Below are positions 1-7,117 of a stretch of DNA of 15,900 bases, piece after piece. The stretch is from contig CAYRWE010000116.1 of the NCBI GenBank assembly GCA_964427655.1, forward strand, positions 1 through 15,900, read 5' to 3'. Position 1 is the first letter of the stretch; each line of letters starts with the position of its first letter. The stretch comes from CAVQNQ01 sp964427655 (GTDB lineage: Bacteria; Acidobacteriota; Terriglobia; Bryobacterales; Bryobacteraceae). The translations under genes and the position numbers were made by a program. The notes below the pieces were generated by a model, which saw nothing but the letters and a program-made list of their open reading frames with translations, searched no databases and was not told the origin of the DNA.

Positions 1-359
1 GCGGCTTCGAGATGTATCGCAAGCGCTTCGGGCGCATGGGACCCAACCGCATCGTCGAATTCCTGCTGATGGACCGCGACTTCCCGCGCGCCGTGCACTA
101 CTGCATCCACTGCGCCGACGAGTGCCTGCACGCCATAACCGGCAATCCCCAGGGCAGTTTTTTGTGGGCCTCCGAGCAGAAACTCGGCATGCTGAGCTCG
201 GAGCTCGATTACACGCGCGTCGAGAGCATCCTCGGCGCCGGCCTGCACGAATTTCTCGACGGCCTGCAAGATAAAATGAATAAAATAGATACTGCGATTC
301 TCCAAGAGTTCTTCGCGGCCCGCCAGGATTCCGCGGCCGTGGGGTCGGCGGGACTCTGA
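1..359 (+). CDS. alpha-E domain protein (DUF403), C-terminal part
   Basis: This is the last ~118 codons of a gene entering from the left edge. The frame is already open at base 3, before the first in-frame ATG at 12, so that ATG is internal. The segment has the alpha-E (DUF403) pattern: YRKRFGR, then a hydrophobic stretch, DFPRAVHYCI, and an amphipathic helical tail. Full-length alpha-E proteins are about 300 residues, so roughly a third is visible. The family has no demonstrated reaction. It is encoded beside circularly permuted ATP-grasp proteins, transglutaminases and Anbu, and is predicted to take part in peptide synthesis or modification. The Anbu gene starts 4 bases after this stop, so the two are very probably co-transcribed. 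The family call rests on motif recognition plus neighbours. Confidence 0.82.
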   Translation, partial: GFEMYRKRFGRMGPNRIVEFLLMDRDFPRAVHYCIHCADECLHAITGNPQGSFLWASEQKLGMLSSELDYTRVESILGAGLHEFLDGLQDKMNKIDTAILQEFFAARQDSAAVGSAGL

Positions 360-363
360 TCGA

Positions 364-1122
364 ATGACATTCTGTCTGGGTATCACCACCAACGACGGCC
401 TCGTCGCCATCGCCGACACGCGCCTGCTGTCCGGCTATGAATGCCTGGTGGCCCGCAAAGTAGCCTCCTACTCCGGGCCGGGCTTCTCGTTTTTCATCAT
501 GACGTCGGGCCTGCGCTCGCTGCGCGATAAAGTACTGCTCAACTTCGACGAGAGCTTTGCGCGCGAAAGCAGCGTCCGCGAGCGCCTGTTCAAGACCGTC
601 AAGCTCTACGCCGGCCAGGTGCGCCGCGCGGCCGAGGAAGACCGCGATGCGCTGGTGAAATCGGATCTGAAATTCAACATCCACACGCTCATCGGCGGGC
701 AGATGTCCGGCGATAGCGCGCACCGCCTGTACATGATTTATCCGGAGGGCAACTGGGTGGAGGTGGGCCCCGACACGCCCTACCAGATCGTCGGCGCGTC
801 GGGCTACGGCAAGCCCATCCTGGAGCGCAGTGTGCAGTTCAGCGATTCCATGCTGTTCGCCTTCAAGGTGGGATTCCTGGCCTTCGACGCCACGCGCCTG
901 TGCGCGGCGGACGTGGATTTCCCCATCGACGTGGTCCTGTACAAGAAGAACAGCTTCGAGCTGGTGGAGCACCGCTTCCAGGAGAGCGATCTGCACGAAA
1001 TCTCCGCCTGGTGGCAGGAACGCATGCGCCGCAGCGTCAACGAGCTGCCGTCGGAGTGGATCGAGCGGGCCTTTTCGGAGCTCATCCACGAAGGCCCGCC
1101 GCGGGTCGACCAGACGGCATGA
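364..1122 (+). CDS. Anbu, proteasome-related N-terminal-threonine peptidase
   Basis: This 252-residue protein matches the Anbu family (COG3484), a bacterial homologue of HslV and the proteasome beta subunit. The N-terminus is MTFCLGI. Removing Met would expose Thr2 as the nucleophile, as in other Ntn hydrolases. Asp18 (AIADTR) and Lys32 (ARKVAS) sit where the partner Asp and Lys are expected. The GASGYGKPILER stretch at 144-155 resembles the conserved Anbu segment. Length is normal for Anbu, and no propeptide precedes the Thr, which supports the start at 364. It lies 4 bases after the alpha-E gene, and its stop overlaps the transglutaminase start (ATGA). Anbu proteins form open ring-like assemblies. 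Their substrate is unknown and activity on model substrates has been hard to show. A role in turning over peptide tags made by the neighbouring genes is a published prediction, not proven. Confidence 0.87.
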   Translation: MTFCLGITTNDGLVAIADTRLLSGYECLVARKVASYSGPGFSFFIMTSGLRSLRDKVLLNFDESFARESSVRERLFKTVKLYAGQVRRAAEEDRDALVKSDLKFNIHTLIGGQMSGDSAHRLYMIYPEGNWVEVGPDTPYQIVGASGYGKPILERSVQFSDSMLFAFKVGFLAFDATRLCAADVDFPIDVVLYKKNSFELVEHRFQESDLHEISAWWQERMRRSVNELPSEWIERAFSELIHEGPPRVDQTA

Positions 1123-1964
1123 AGATCGCGGTCGAGCATTCCACCGTTTACCGCTACGACCGGTCCGCGCTGCTGGGGCCGCACGACATCCGGCTGCGCC
1201 CGCGCGACGATGGCGGGCAGCGCCTCACCGATTTCGAGCTGCGCATCGATCCGCCGCCGGTCATGCTGGCCGCCTGTTTCGACCAGGATGGCAACCACAC
1301 CGCGCGCGCCTGGTTCCAAGCGCCCACCTCCGCGCTCGCAGTGCATAGCCGCTTCAGGGTGGAAACTCTGCGCACCAATCCCTTCGATTTCCTGCTCGAC
1401 GACGGCGCCCTGCTGCGCGTGCCTCTGCGCTACGGCGAGCGCCTGGGTTGCGTGCTGGCACCCTACACGGTGCGCGGCAACGCCTCCGAAGCCGTGGCCG
1501 AGTTCGCGCGCGCCGCGGCCGGGCGGGCCGGCTGGAACACGGTGGGCTTCCTGAGCGAACTGACCGGCGAGATCTACAGCTCCTTCGAAGCTCTGCTGCG
1601 CCCCGACGGGCTGCCTCTGCACGCCGCCGAAACACTGCAGAGCCGGGCCGGCTCGTGCCGCGATTTCGCCGTCTTATTCGCGGAGGCCTGCCGTGCCATG
1701 GGACTGGCCGCGCGCTTCGTCAGCGGATACGAGCGCGAAGCCGCCTGCGCCGAACCGGCCTACATGCACGCCTGGGCGGAGGTCTATCTGCCGGGTGGCG
1801 GCTGGCGCGGCTTCGATCCCTCGCGCGGCATGGCCGTGGCCGCCTCGCACGTCGCGGTGGCGGCGGCGCTCCATCCGGAAATGGCCGCGCCGCTAGCGGG
1901 CGCCTATTCCGGCGCCGTCTGCGCGGAGATGAAAACCTCCATCAAGATGACAGCCGAAGAGTAG
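1119..1964 (+). CDS. transglutaminase-like cysteine protease family protein
   Basis: This 281-residue protein has an N-terminal bacterial transglutaminase beta domain (about 1-85, opening MKIAVEHSTVYRY) and a C-terminal transglutaminase-core domain. The catalytic triad is visible: Cys180 in AGSCRDFA, His217 in YMHAWAEVY and Asp233 in GFDPSRG. I chose the ATG at 1119 because it overlaps the Anbu stop as ATGA and puts the conserved N-terminus at residue 1. The longer open frame upstream only reads Anbu out of frame. Members of this family (COG1305) cleave or form amide bonds in peptides, and the Anbu-linked subgroup is predicted to act on peptides made by the ATP-grasp/alpha-E partners. There is no signal peptide, so it should be cytoplasmic. 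It ends 4 bases before the convergent sigma factor gene. Confidence 0.88.
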   Translation: MKIAVEHSTVYRYDRSALLGPHDIRLRPRDDGGQRLTDFELRIDPPPVMLAACFDQDGNHTARAWFQAPTSALAVHSRFRVETLRTNPFDFLLDDGALLRVPLRYGERLGCVLAPYTVRGNASEAVAEFARAAAGRAGWNTVGFLSELTGEIYSSFEALLRPDGLPLHAAETLQSRAGSCRDFAVLFAEACRAMGLAARFVSGYEREAACAEPAYMHAWAEVYLPGGGWRGFDPSRGMAVAASHVAVAAALHPEMAAPLAGAYSGAVCAEMKTSIKMTAEE

Positions 1965-1968
1965 CCGC

Positions 1969-2640
1969 TCACAAGGCCGCCGCGGGCACCGCGTGCCGCC
2001 ACGACGAGTACAGCTTGTCGCGCTCGGCGGCCGTCAGCGGCGAGGGATCGGGAGCCGGCTGGTCTTCCAGGCAGTGGTTGTGAACGTAGCAATCCATCGT
2101 CTGCCGCAGCGCCACGCGCCCGCGCCGCAACCGCGTTTTGACCACATCCGCGCTCACGTCCAGGATCTGGGCGGTCTCTTCGGTGGATAGCTCCTCGAGA
2201 TCGCGCAGCACCACCACGGCCCGGTAGAGGGTCGGCAGCTCGAGAATGGCGCGATCCAGCACGGCGCGGAGCTCCGAGCCGAGCATCTCGCGATCCGGCG
2301 GCTGCTCGTCGGAGGGCGCCTCGACGCCGGGCGGCAGCTCCTCGAGCGAAAGCTCGTGGGCCGGAGCGAAGACGCTCTTGCGGCGCTGCATCAGGCAGGC
2401 GTTGCGGGCGATGCTGAAAATCCACGAACGCACGCGCTCCGGCTCGCGAAGCTGCGCGAAACTCTCGAAGGCCTTAAGCAGCGTCTCCTGGGCCACCTCT
2501 TCGGCATCCTGCGGCTGGCCGCACATCAGCCAACTGTAGCGGAAGATCTTGGAGCGGAAATACGCGACGAAGCGCTCGAAGGCTTCCGGGCGGCCGGCCG
2601 CCACCTCGCGCGCCAGCTCGGTTTCGGCCTGTAGATCCAC
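1969..2640 (-). CDS. RNA polymerase sigma factor, ECF subfamily
   Basis: This 223-residue ECF sigma factor has region 2 at about 18-88 (AFERFVAYF, DAEEVAQETLLKAF, RSWIFSIARNAC), which binds core enzyme and the -10 element. Region 4 lies at about 130-180 (LPTLYRAVVVLRDLEELSTEETA, then VVKTRLRRGRVALR), a helix-turn-helix that reads the -35. The frame stays open far upstream, but only because it runs antisense to the permease. The start is taken as GTG at 2640, just before homology begins. A good -10-like TACAAT ends 6 bases before that GTG and there is no Shine-Dalgarno at usable spacing, so the transcript may be leaderless. The C-terminal ~43 residues are an extra tail beginning with a Cys/His cluster (C184, H187, H189, C190). 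No anti-sigma gene is adjacent. The divergent permease is the obvious candidate target. Confidence 0.87.
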   Translation of the reverse strand: MDLQAETELAREVAAGRPEAFERFVAYFRSKIFRYSWLMCGQPQDAEEVAQETLLKAFESFAQLREPERVRSWIFSIARNACLMQRRKSVFAPAHELSLEELPPGVEAPSDEQPPDREMLGSELRAVLDRAILELPTLYRAVVVLRDLEELSTEETAQILDVSADVVKTRLRRGRVALRQTMDCYVHNHCLEDQPAPDPSPLTAAERDKLYSSWRHAVPAAAL

Positions 2641-2646
2641 GCCTCG

Positions 2647-2673
2647 ATTGTAGCTTGGCCGCGGATCGGGCAA
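2647..2673 (-). promoter_or_regulatory. candidate promoter of the ECF sigma gene
   Basis: On the minus strand, TTGCCC (2673-2668) and TACAAT (2652-2647) are separated by 15 bases. The -10 matches the consensus at 5 of 6 positions, but the spacer is short. Transcription would begin at or next to the GTG at 2640, giving a leaderless message. Visual match only. Confidence 0.4.
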
Positions 2674-2714
2674 CCCGCGCCCGGGCCGCTGTCCCGATCG
2701 CCCAGGCCGCAATT

Positions 2715-2727
2715 TTTCGGACCGAAA
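2715..2727. promoter_or_regulatory. 13-nt palindrome in the divergent sigma/ADOP promoter region
   Basis: TTTCGG and CCGAAA flank a central A, giving a perfect 6-1-6 inverted repeat. It lies 25 bases before the permease start and about 75 bases before the sigma start. That places it upstream of a -10-like TATCAT (2742-2747) for the permease. The position suits an operator for a dimeric regulator or an ECF-recognised element. The regulator is unknown. Confidence 0.4.
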
Positions 2728-2751
2728 CACCACCTGCTGCGTATCATTACT

Positions 2752-5199
2752 ATGGCCTCCGACTTCCGCTTCGCCCTTCGTACCCTGGCTAAGGCCCCCG
2801 GCTTCGCACTGACCGCCGTGGGGGTGCTGGCTTTGGGAATCGGCGCCAACGCCGCCATCTTCAGCCTGGTCAACCAGGTTCTGCTCAATCCCGCGGGGAT
2901 TTCCGATCCGGACCGCGTGGTGGCTCTGCGCGTCAGTTATAACAAGCTGAATCTGAAAAACATCTCGGTTTCGGCGCCGGATTTCGCGGACGCCCGCGCG
3001 GGCCGCCAGGTTTTCGAGCATACCGCCGTGATGGAAGCGGGAGACTTCAACTATACCGGCCGGGACATTCCGGAGCGTCTGCCGGGCGCTTCGGTGTCGC
3101 AGGAGTTCTTCGATGTCTTCGGCGCGCGGCCGGCATTGGGCCGGGCGTTCTCCGCCGACGAGGACCGGCCGAATGCCAACCTCGTGGCGATCTTGTCGCA
3201 CGCCGCCTGGCGGCGTCTCTTCGGGGCCGATCCGGCGGTGCTGGGCCGTTCCCTGGAACTCAACCGCAAGCTCTATCGCGTGGTGGGCGTGATGGGGCCT
3301 GAATTCCGCTATCCGGCGGGCGTGGACCTCTGGGTGCCCATGGGATTGTCCGACCCCGATTACGCCGCGGGCCACCGCTTTAGCGAGCACCTGGCGGCGT
3401 TCGCGCGCACGCGGCAGGGCGTCGTGTTCGAGCGTGCCAACGCCTTCCTGAGTATGCTCTCCGACCGCGTGCGCCGGAACACGGCTTTCGCGCGGGAATC
3501 GGACTGGGGAATGTTCGCCATGCCGTTCACCGGATATGTGGCTGGCGACAATCGCACCGCCATGCTCGTCCTGATGGGCGCGGTGGCCTTCGTGCTGCTG
3601 ATCGCCTGCTCCAATATCGCCGGGCTGATGCTGGCGCGGGTCTCCGGGCGGGCCCGCGAGATGGCCGTCCGCACTGCCCTGGGTGCGGGACGCTGGCGCC
3701 TGATCCGGCAGACCCTGGCCGAAAGTCTGCTGCTGGCGCTGGGCGGCGCGCTCGCGGGCCTGGCGCTGGCTTATGCCGCCGTGCCGCTGCTGCTTTCCCT
3801 GGCGCCGCGCCAGGCCGCCGCCGGAATGTCCGTGCGCATGGACCTCCACGTTCTGCTCTTCACCGTCGCGGCGGCGCTGCTCTCGGGTGTTCTCTTCGGG
3901 CTGGCGCCGGCCTGGCAGATCGCGCGCATGGATCCGCAAGGCATCTTGAAAGCTGGAGGCCGCTCCGGCATGTCGGCCGGAGCGCGCGGATCGGCGCGTG
4001 CGCGGCTGCGCTCCGCCCTAGTAATTGCCGAAACCGCCGCGGCCCTGGCGCTGCTCGTGGGCGCGGGCCTCTTTCTGCGCAGCCTGGCGCGGCTTCAGAC
4101 CGTCGATCCCGGCTTCCAGCCGCGCGGCGTCATGGCCGCCAGCCTCTCGCTCCCGCCGGCAAGCTATCCCGATGATCCCCGCCGCGTGGCCTTTTACCGC
4201 ACGGTGGCGGACCGCCTCTCCCAGGTGCCCGGCGTCACGTCGGCCGCGGTGGTGCTTCCCCTGCCCTTCAGCGGGATGGATTCATCGGCGTCCTTCCAGA
4301 TCGCGGAGAGACCCACGGGCGCCGGCGATCCCGGACCGCACGGCGATATCCGGCGCGTATCGCCCGGCTACTTCTCCGCGCTCGGAATTCCGCTCCAGAG
4401 CGGCCGGCTCTTCACCGGCCAGGATCGCGCGGGCACCGAGCCGGTGGCGCTCGTCGATACCAATCTGGCCCGTCAATATTGGCCCGGAGAGAACCCCATC
4501 GGCCAACATATCTGCAACGGCTTCGCGGGCTTCTGCAACGGCTCTTCGGGCGCCTGGGCGCGCATCGTGGGCGTCGTGGGTCACGTGTACCATTCCCAAC
4601 TGGCGGCCGACAGCGGCAAGGGCGCCTACTATTTCCCCATGTGGCAGCAGCCCGCGCCGGCCGCCGCGATTGTGGTGCGCACCGGCGCCTCCGATCCGTC
4701 ACGCTTCGCAGCGGCCATTCGGGAAGCCGTGGTGGCGGCCGATCCCGCGCAGCCGGTGCACGACCTGCGCACGCTCGAGGCGATGGTCTCGGGATCGCTC
4801 GCACCGCGGCGTTTCGTCGTGCGCGTGCTGGGATTCTTCGCGGCGATGGCCCTGCTCATGGCGGCGGTGGGCCTCTACGGAGTGATCGGCTACGCAGTGG
4901 CGCAACGCACGCAGGAGATCGGCATCCGCGTGGCGCTGGGTGCGCGGCGAAGCTCCATCCTGGCGCTGGTCCTGGGGCAAGGGCTGCGCCTGGCCGGCGC
5001 CGGTGTGGGAATCGGGATGCTCGTAGCGCTGTCCGCGGGCCGCTGGCTGCGCAGCGAGTTATTCGGCGTGGACGCCTTCGACCCGCTCACCTTCGCGGTG
5101 ACAGCCCTGGTTCTGCTCGGAGCGGCCCTGCTGGCGAGCTACCTTCCGGCGCGCCGGGCCATGCGCGTGGACCCATCCGAAGCCCTGCGTTGGGATTAG
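2752..5199 (+). CDS. ADOP-family duplicated orphan ABC permease (MacB/FtsX type)
   Basis: This 815-residue membrane protein has the layout of the acidobacterial duplicated orphan permease (ADOP) family: two MacB/FtsX permease modules in one chain with no linked ATPase. The N-terminus (FRFALRTLAKAPGF, then LALGIGANAAIFSLVNQVLL) is the typical entry into TM1. A MacB-like periplasmic domain follows. The first FtsX block is at about 270-400 (IACSNIAGLMLARVSGRAREMAVRTALGAGR in outline). A central TM lies near 420-442, then a second periplasmic domain, then the second FtsX block from about 690 to the end (RTQEIGIRVALGARR, final PARRAMRVDPSEALRWD). Length is normal for the family. The second periplasmic domain carries an unusual insert with two cysteines (C588, C595). 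Substrate and ATPase partner are unknown. The upstream neighbour is a divergent ECF sigma gene, not the PadR regulator often seen with ADOP genes. The start lacks a clear Shine-Dalgarno. Confidence 0.9.
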   Translation: MASDFRFALRTLAKAPGFALTAVGVLALGIGANAAIFSLVNQVLLNPAGISDPDRVVALRVSYNKLNLKNISVSAPDFADARAGRQVFEHTAVMEAGDFNYTGRDIPERLPGASVSQEFFDVFGARPALGRAFSADEDRPNANLVAILSHAAWRRLFGADPAVLGRSLELNRKLYRVVGVMGPEFRYPAGVDLWVPMGLSDPDYAAGHRFSEHLAAFARTRQGVVFERANAFLSMLSDRVRRNTAFARESDWGMFAMPFTGYVAGDNRTAMLVLMGAVAFVLLIACSNIAGLMLARVSGRAREMAVRTALGAGRWRLIRQTLAESLLLALGGALAGLALAYAAVPLLLSLAPRQAAAGMSVRMDLHVLLFTVAAALLSGVLFGLAPAWQIARMDPQGILKAGGRSGMSAGARGSARARLRSALVIAETAAALALLVGAGLFLRSLARLQTVDPGFQPRGVMAASLSLPPASYPDDPRRVAFYRTVADRLSQVPGVTSAAVVLPLPFSGMDSSASFQIAERPTGAGDPGPHGDIRRVSPGYFSALGIPLQSGRLFTGQDRAGTEPVALVDTNLARQYWPGENPIGQHICNGFAGFCNGSSGAWARIVGVVGHVYHSQLAADSGKGAYYFPMWQQPAPAAAIVVRTGASDPSRFAAAIREAVVAADPAQPVHDLRTLEAMVSGSLAPRRFVVRVLGFFAAMALLMAAVGLYGVIGYAVAQRTQEIGIRVALGARRSSILALVLGQGLRLAGAGVGIGMLVALSAGRWLRSELFGVDAFDPLTFAVTALVLLGAALLASYLPARRAMRVDPSEALRWD

Positions 5200-5200
5200 C

Positions 5201-5220
5201 GCCTGCGGGTCAGGCCCGCA
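5201..5220. terminator. weak hairpin between the convergent permease and OsmC genes
   Basis: Only 10 bases separate the two convergent stop codons. The spot holds overlapping inverted repeats: GCCTG/CAGGC with a 5-base loop, and alternatively TGCGGG/CCCGCA with a 5-base loop. Neither is followed by a T-run on either strand. It could be a weak bidirectional terminator, but in such GC-rich DNA it may also be chance. Confidence 0.25.
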
Positions 5221-5611
5221 CCACGCCGCGCACCACGGTCTCGATGGCCGGGGCGTTGACCAGCGTATTGTGAACCAGGCAGGCTTTGACCGATCGCAGG
5301 ACGCCGGCTTCGTGGTGCGCATCGAGGCCGGGCACGATCACCTCGATGCGAAACGACGCCAGCCGCGCCGGCTGCAGGGCCTTCTCCGCCGAGATTTTGA
5401 CCTCCAGCCCCTCGGCCGGAAGCGCGCGCGTCTTCAGGTATTGCGCGGCGTAGAAGCCCGCGCAGGTTCCCAGCGCCACCAGCATGAACTCGGGGGGCGT
5501 CATACCGCTATCGGCGCCGCCATTCGAGGGCGGCTGGTCGCACACCACGCGATGGCCTCGCGCGGCCGCTTCAAACTTCACATCTCCCAGGTGCTGAACA
5601 GTGACTTCCAT
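5210..5611 (-). CDS. OsmC/Ohr-family protein
   Basis: This 133-residue protein matches the OsmC family in length and architecture. The two conserved cysteines are present: C50 in the ALGTCAGFYAA helix and C111 in VKACLVHNTL. In the family these form the thiol peroxidase centre, which reduces organic or inorganic hydroperoxides using lipoyl or other dithiol donors. It could also be an uncharacterised OsmC-like (YhfA-type) protein, since these motifs do not separate subgroups. The ATG at 5611 is preferred over an in-frame TTG at 5614. Neither has an obvious Shine-Dalgarno. It faces the ADOP permease tail to tail, and its own promoter must lie in the 5612-5927 gap. It is probably cytoplasmic. 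A role in detoxifying peroxides is inferred from family membership. Confidence 0.87.
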   Translation of the reverse strand: MEVTVQHLGDVKFEAAARGHRVVCDQPPSNGGADSGMTPPEFMLVALGTCAGFYAAQYLKTRALPAEGLEVKISAEKALQPARLASFRIEVIVPGLDAHHEAGVLRSVKACLVHNTLVNAPAIETVVRGVVRA

Positions 5612-5927
5612 CAACAGGCAAGATGCAGTTGGGACGCAAAGGTGACAGAGGGCGAGCTGGGGTGTATCGACTGAGATTCGAGCAGGCGCGGGACTGTCTA
5701 GATTTCCGGAGCCTGGGGCGTTTATCGGTCTTGATACATCGGGTCCGCTTCGACGACTACCATCGTGAGCGGTCCAGCGGGTCTAGAACTACAATAGGAA
5801 CACCTGATTGCCTCCGCGCCAATGTTCGTGATCCAGGCGTGCGTTTCTCCACATCCGGGGGCGAGAGCGGCTATAATCTCATGAAGGCCGCCGCAGTCTA
5901 ATGTAAATATAGGGCTTCGGTTTCTTT
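5612..5927. other. intergenic gap at the left border of the accessory island
   Basis: No convincing gene lies here. A 92-codon open frame (5623-5901) has no motif and no Shine-Dalgarno. Composition shifts to less GC-rich within the gap, so it likely holds the left island border and the OsmC promoter. Two TCTAGA sites (near 5698 and 5782) were seen, but no direct repeat, tRNA or integrase remnant was found. Confidence 0.5.
5848..5877 (+). promoter_or_regulatory. candidate sigma-70 promoter for the ImmA/IrrE-DUF4411 pair
   Basis: TCCACA (5848-5853) and a perfect TATAAT (5872-5877) are separated by 18 bases. The predicted start is near 5884, giving a leader of about 44 bases to the ATG at 5928. 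It points into the toxin-antitoxin pair, so autoregulation by the XRE domain would be expected here. No clear operator palindrome was found. Confidence 0.5.
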
Positions 5928-7112
5928 ATGAGCGTCATCCAGCCAAAAATCCTGACTTGGGCTCGAGCGACCGCAGGTCTCTCGCGGGATGATGCTGCGC
6001 ACGCGCTCGGGCTCACGCCGGCACGCGGCAAGACCGCCGTGGAACGGCTTGAAGCGGTTGAAGTTGGGGAGGAGGAGCCGTCACGCACGCTTATCGCGAA
6101 GATGGCCAAGGCGTATCATCGCCCCCTCATCGCGTTCTACCTCGCTGAACCACCACGGATGGGTGACCGCGGACAGGACTTCCGCACCCTACCCGGCAAG
6201 GAGCAGTTCAACCCGGAACTTGATGCACTAGTTCGGGACATCAAGGCGCGACAAGGGCTCATCCGCTCGATGCTCGAAGATGACGAGGCGAAGCCCTTGG
6301 ACTTCATCGGATCGGCAACAATGCAGGAGCCTGTGCAGAAGCTTGTGGTGCGGATTGGTGAACGACTCAGGTTCGATATGGCACGGTTCCGCGCTAACAA
6401 GACTCCCCATGAAGCGTTCGCGTATCTGCGGGAACGCATCGAGGAGAACGGTGTCTACGTGCTCCTCCTCGGCAACCTAGGGAGCTTTCACACCAATATC
6501 CCGGTTGAGGTATTCCGGGGGTTCGCACTCGCGGACAACATCGCGCCCCTCATCGTGGTCAACGACCAGGACGCTCGTACCGCATGGTCGTTCACGGTAC
6601 TGCACGAGCTCGTCCACCTCTGGCTCGGTCAAACCGGCATCAGCGGCCGAGACGCGGAAAACCAAATCGAGCGGTACTGTAACGACGTTGCCGGAGAACT
6701 CCTCCTTCCAACAAGCGAGCTCCGACAGCTCGCGAATGTCGTGCACTTGAGCGCCGCGACCATTGCCGAACAGATTGGACAGTTCGCTGAGGCGCACCGC
6801 GTGAGCAGAGCAATGGTCGCGTACAAACTCTACCGTACCAGCATGATCGGCAAGACCACCTGGGCCATCCTGGATGATCGCTTCAGGCAGGAATGGCTGC
6901 AGTACAAGCAGCAGCAGGCGGAGAAGGCCAAGAAGGCAGAAGGCGCGCCAAACTACTACGTTGTGCGTCGGCACCGCATGGGCGCCGCGCTGCTCGGGCT
7001 CGTGCGCCGCTCGCTGGACGAAGGAACGATCACCTACACCAAAGCAGGCACGGTGCTTGGCGTGAAGCCGCGGAATGTGGAGCCACTCCTCTCGATTCGA
7101 GGTGGGCGCTAA
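5928..7112 (+). CDS. XRE-family HTH / ImmA-IrrE metallopeptidase, predicted antitoxin
   Basis: This 394-residue protein has an N-terminal XRE-like helix-turn-helix (about 5-72, LTWARATAGLSRDDAAHALG and AVERLEAVE). An ImmA/IrrE (COG2856) metallopeptidase domain occupies about 150-305. The zinc motif HELVH is at 226-230, and E248 in QIERYCNDVAGELLLP is the likely third ligand. A C-terminal region of about 90 residues follows, with a Lys/Gln/Ala-rich helix near 325-340. In characterised relatives, ImmA-type peptidases cleave repressor proteins. HTH-ImmA fusions are recurrently encoded next to DUF4411 PIN-like genes and are predicted antitoxins. The DUF4411 start lies 5 bases after this stop. The start has no strong Shine-Dalgarno, but 5928 is the first plausible Met before the HTH. 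Codon use and GC content differ visibly from the flanks, suggesting horizontal transfer. Confidence 0.85.
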   Translation: MSVIQPKILTWARATAGLSRDDAAHALGLTPARGKTAVERLEAVEVGEEEPSRTLIAKMAKAYHRPLIAFYLAEPPRMGDRGQDFRTLPGKEQFNPELDALVRDIKARQGLIRSMLEDDEAKPLDFIGSATMQEPVQKLVVRIGERLRFDMARFRANKTPHEAFAYLRERIEENGVYVLLLGNLGSFHTNIPVEVFRGFALADNIAPLIVVNDQDARTAWSFTVLHELVHLWLGQTGISGRDAENQIERYCNDVAGELLLPTSELRQLANVVHLSAATIAEQIGQFAEAHRVSRAMVAYKLYRTSMIGKTTWAILDDRFRQEWLQYKQQQAEKAKKAEGAPNYYVVRRHRMGAALLGLVRRSLDEGTITYTKAGTVLGVKPRNVEPLLSIRGGR

Positions 7113-7117
7113 ACACG

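Noticed and set aside
804..1622. 272-codon minus-strand open frame
   Set aside because: Shadow of the Anbu and transglutaminase genes, both of which have intact catalytic residues. The translation shows no family motif.
2641..3939. Long minus-strand open frame continuous with the sigma factor, apparently giving a 656-residue protein
   Set aside because: It runs antisense to the clear ADOP permease and the extra residues are low-complexity Arg/Gln/His/Gly text typical of GC-rich shadow frames. Sigma homology starts only at about 2640.
5623..5901. 92-codon plus-strand ORF in the gap before the ImmA/IrrE gene
   Set aside because: No Shine-Dalgarno, no domain pattern, and it runs through the best promoter of the next gene. 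Probably non-coding.
5881..5901. Six-codon mini-ORF (MKAAAV) before the ImmA/IrrE gene, considered as a leader peptide
   Set aside because: It begins 4 bases after the -10 box, at or before the predicted transcript start, and has no ribosome binding site.
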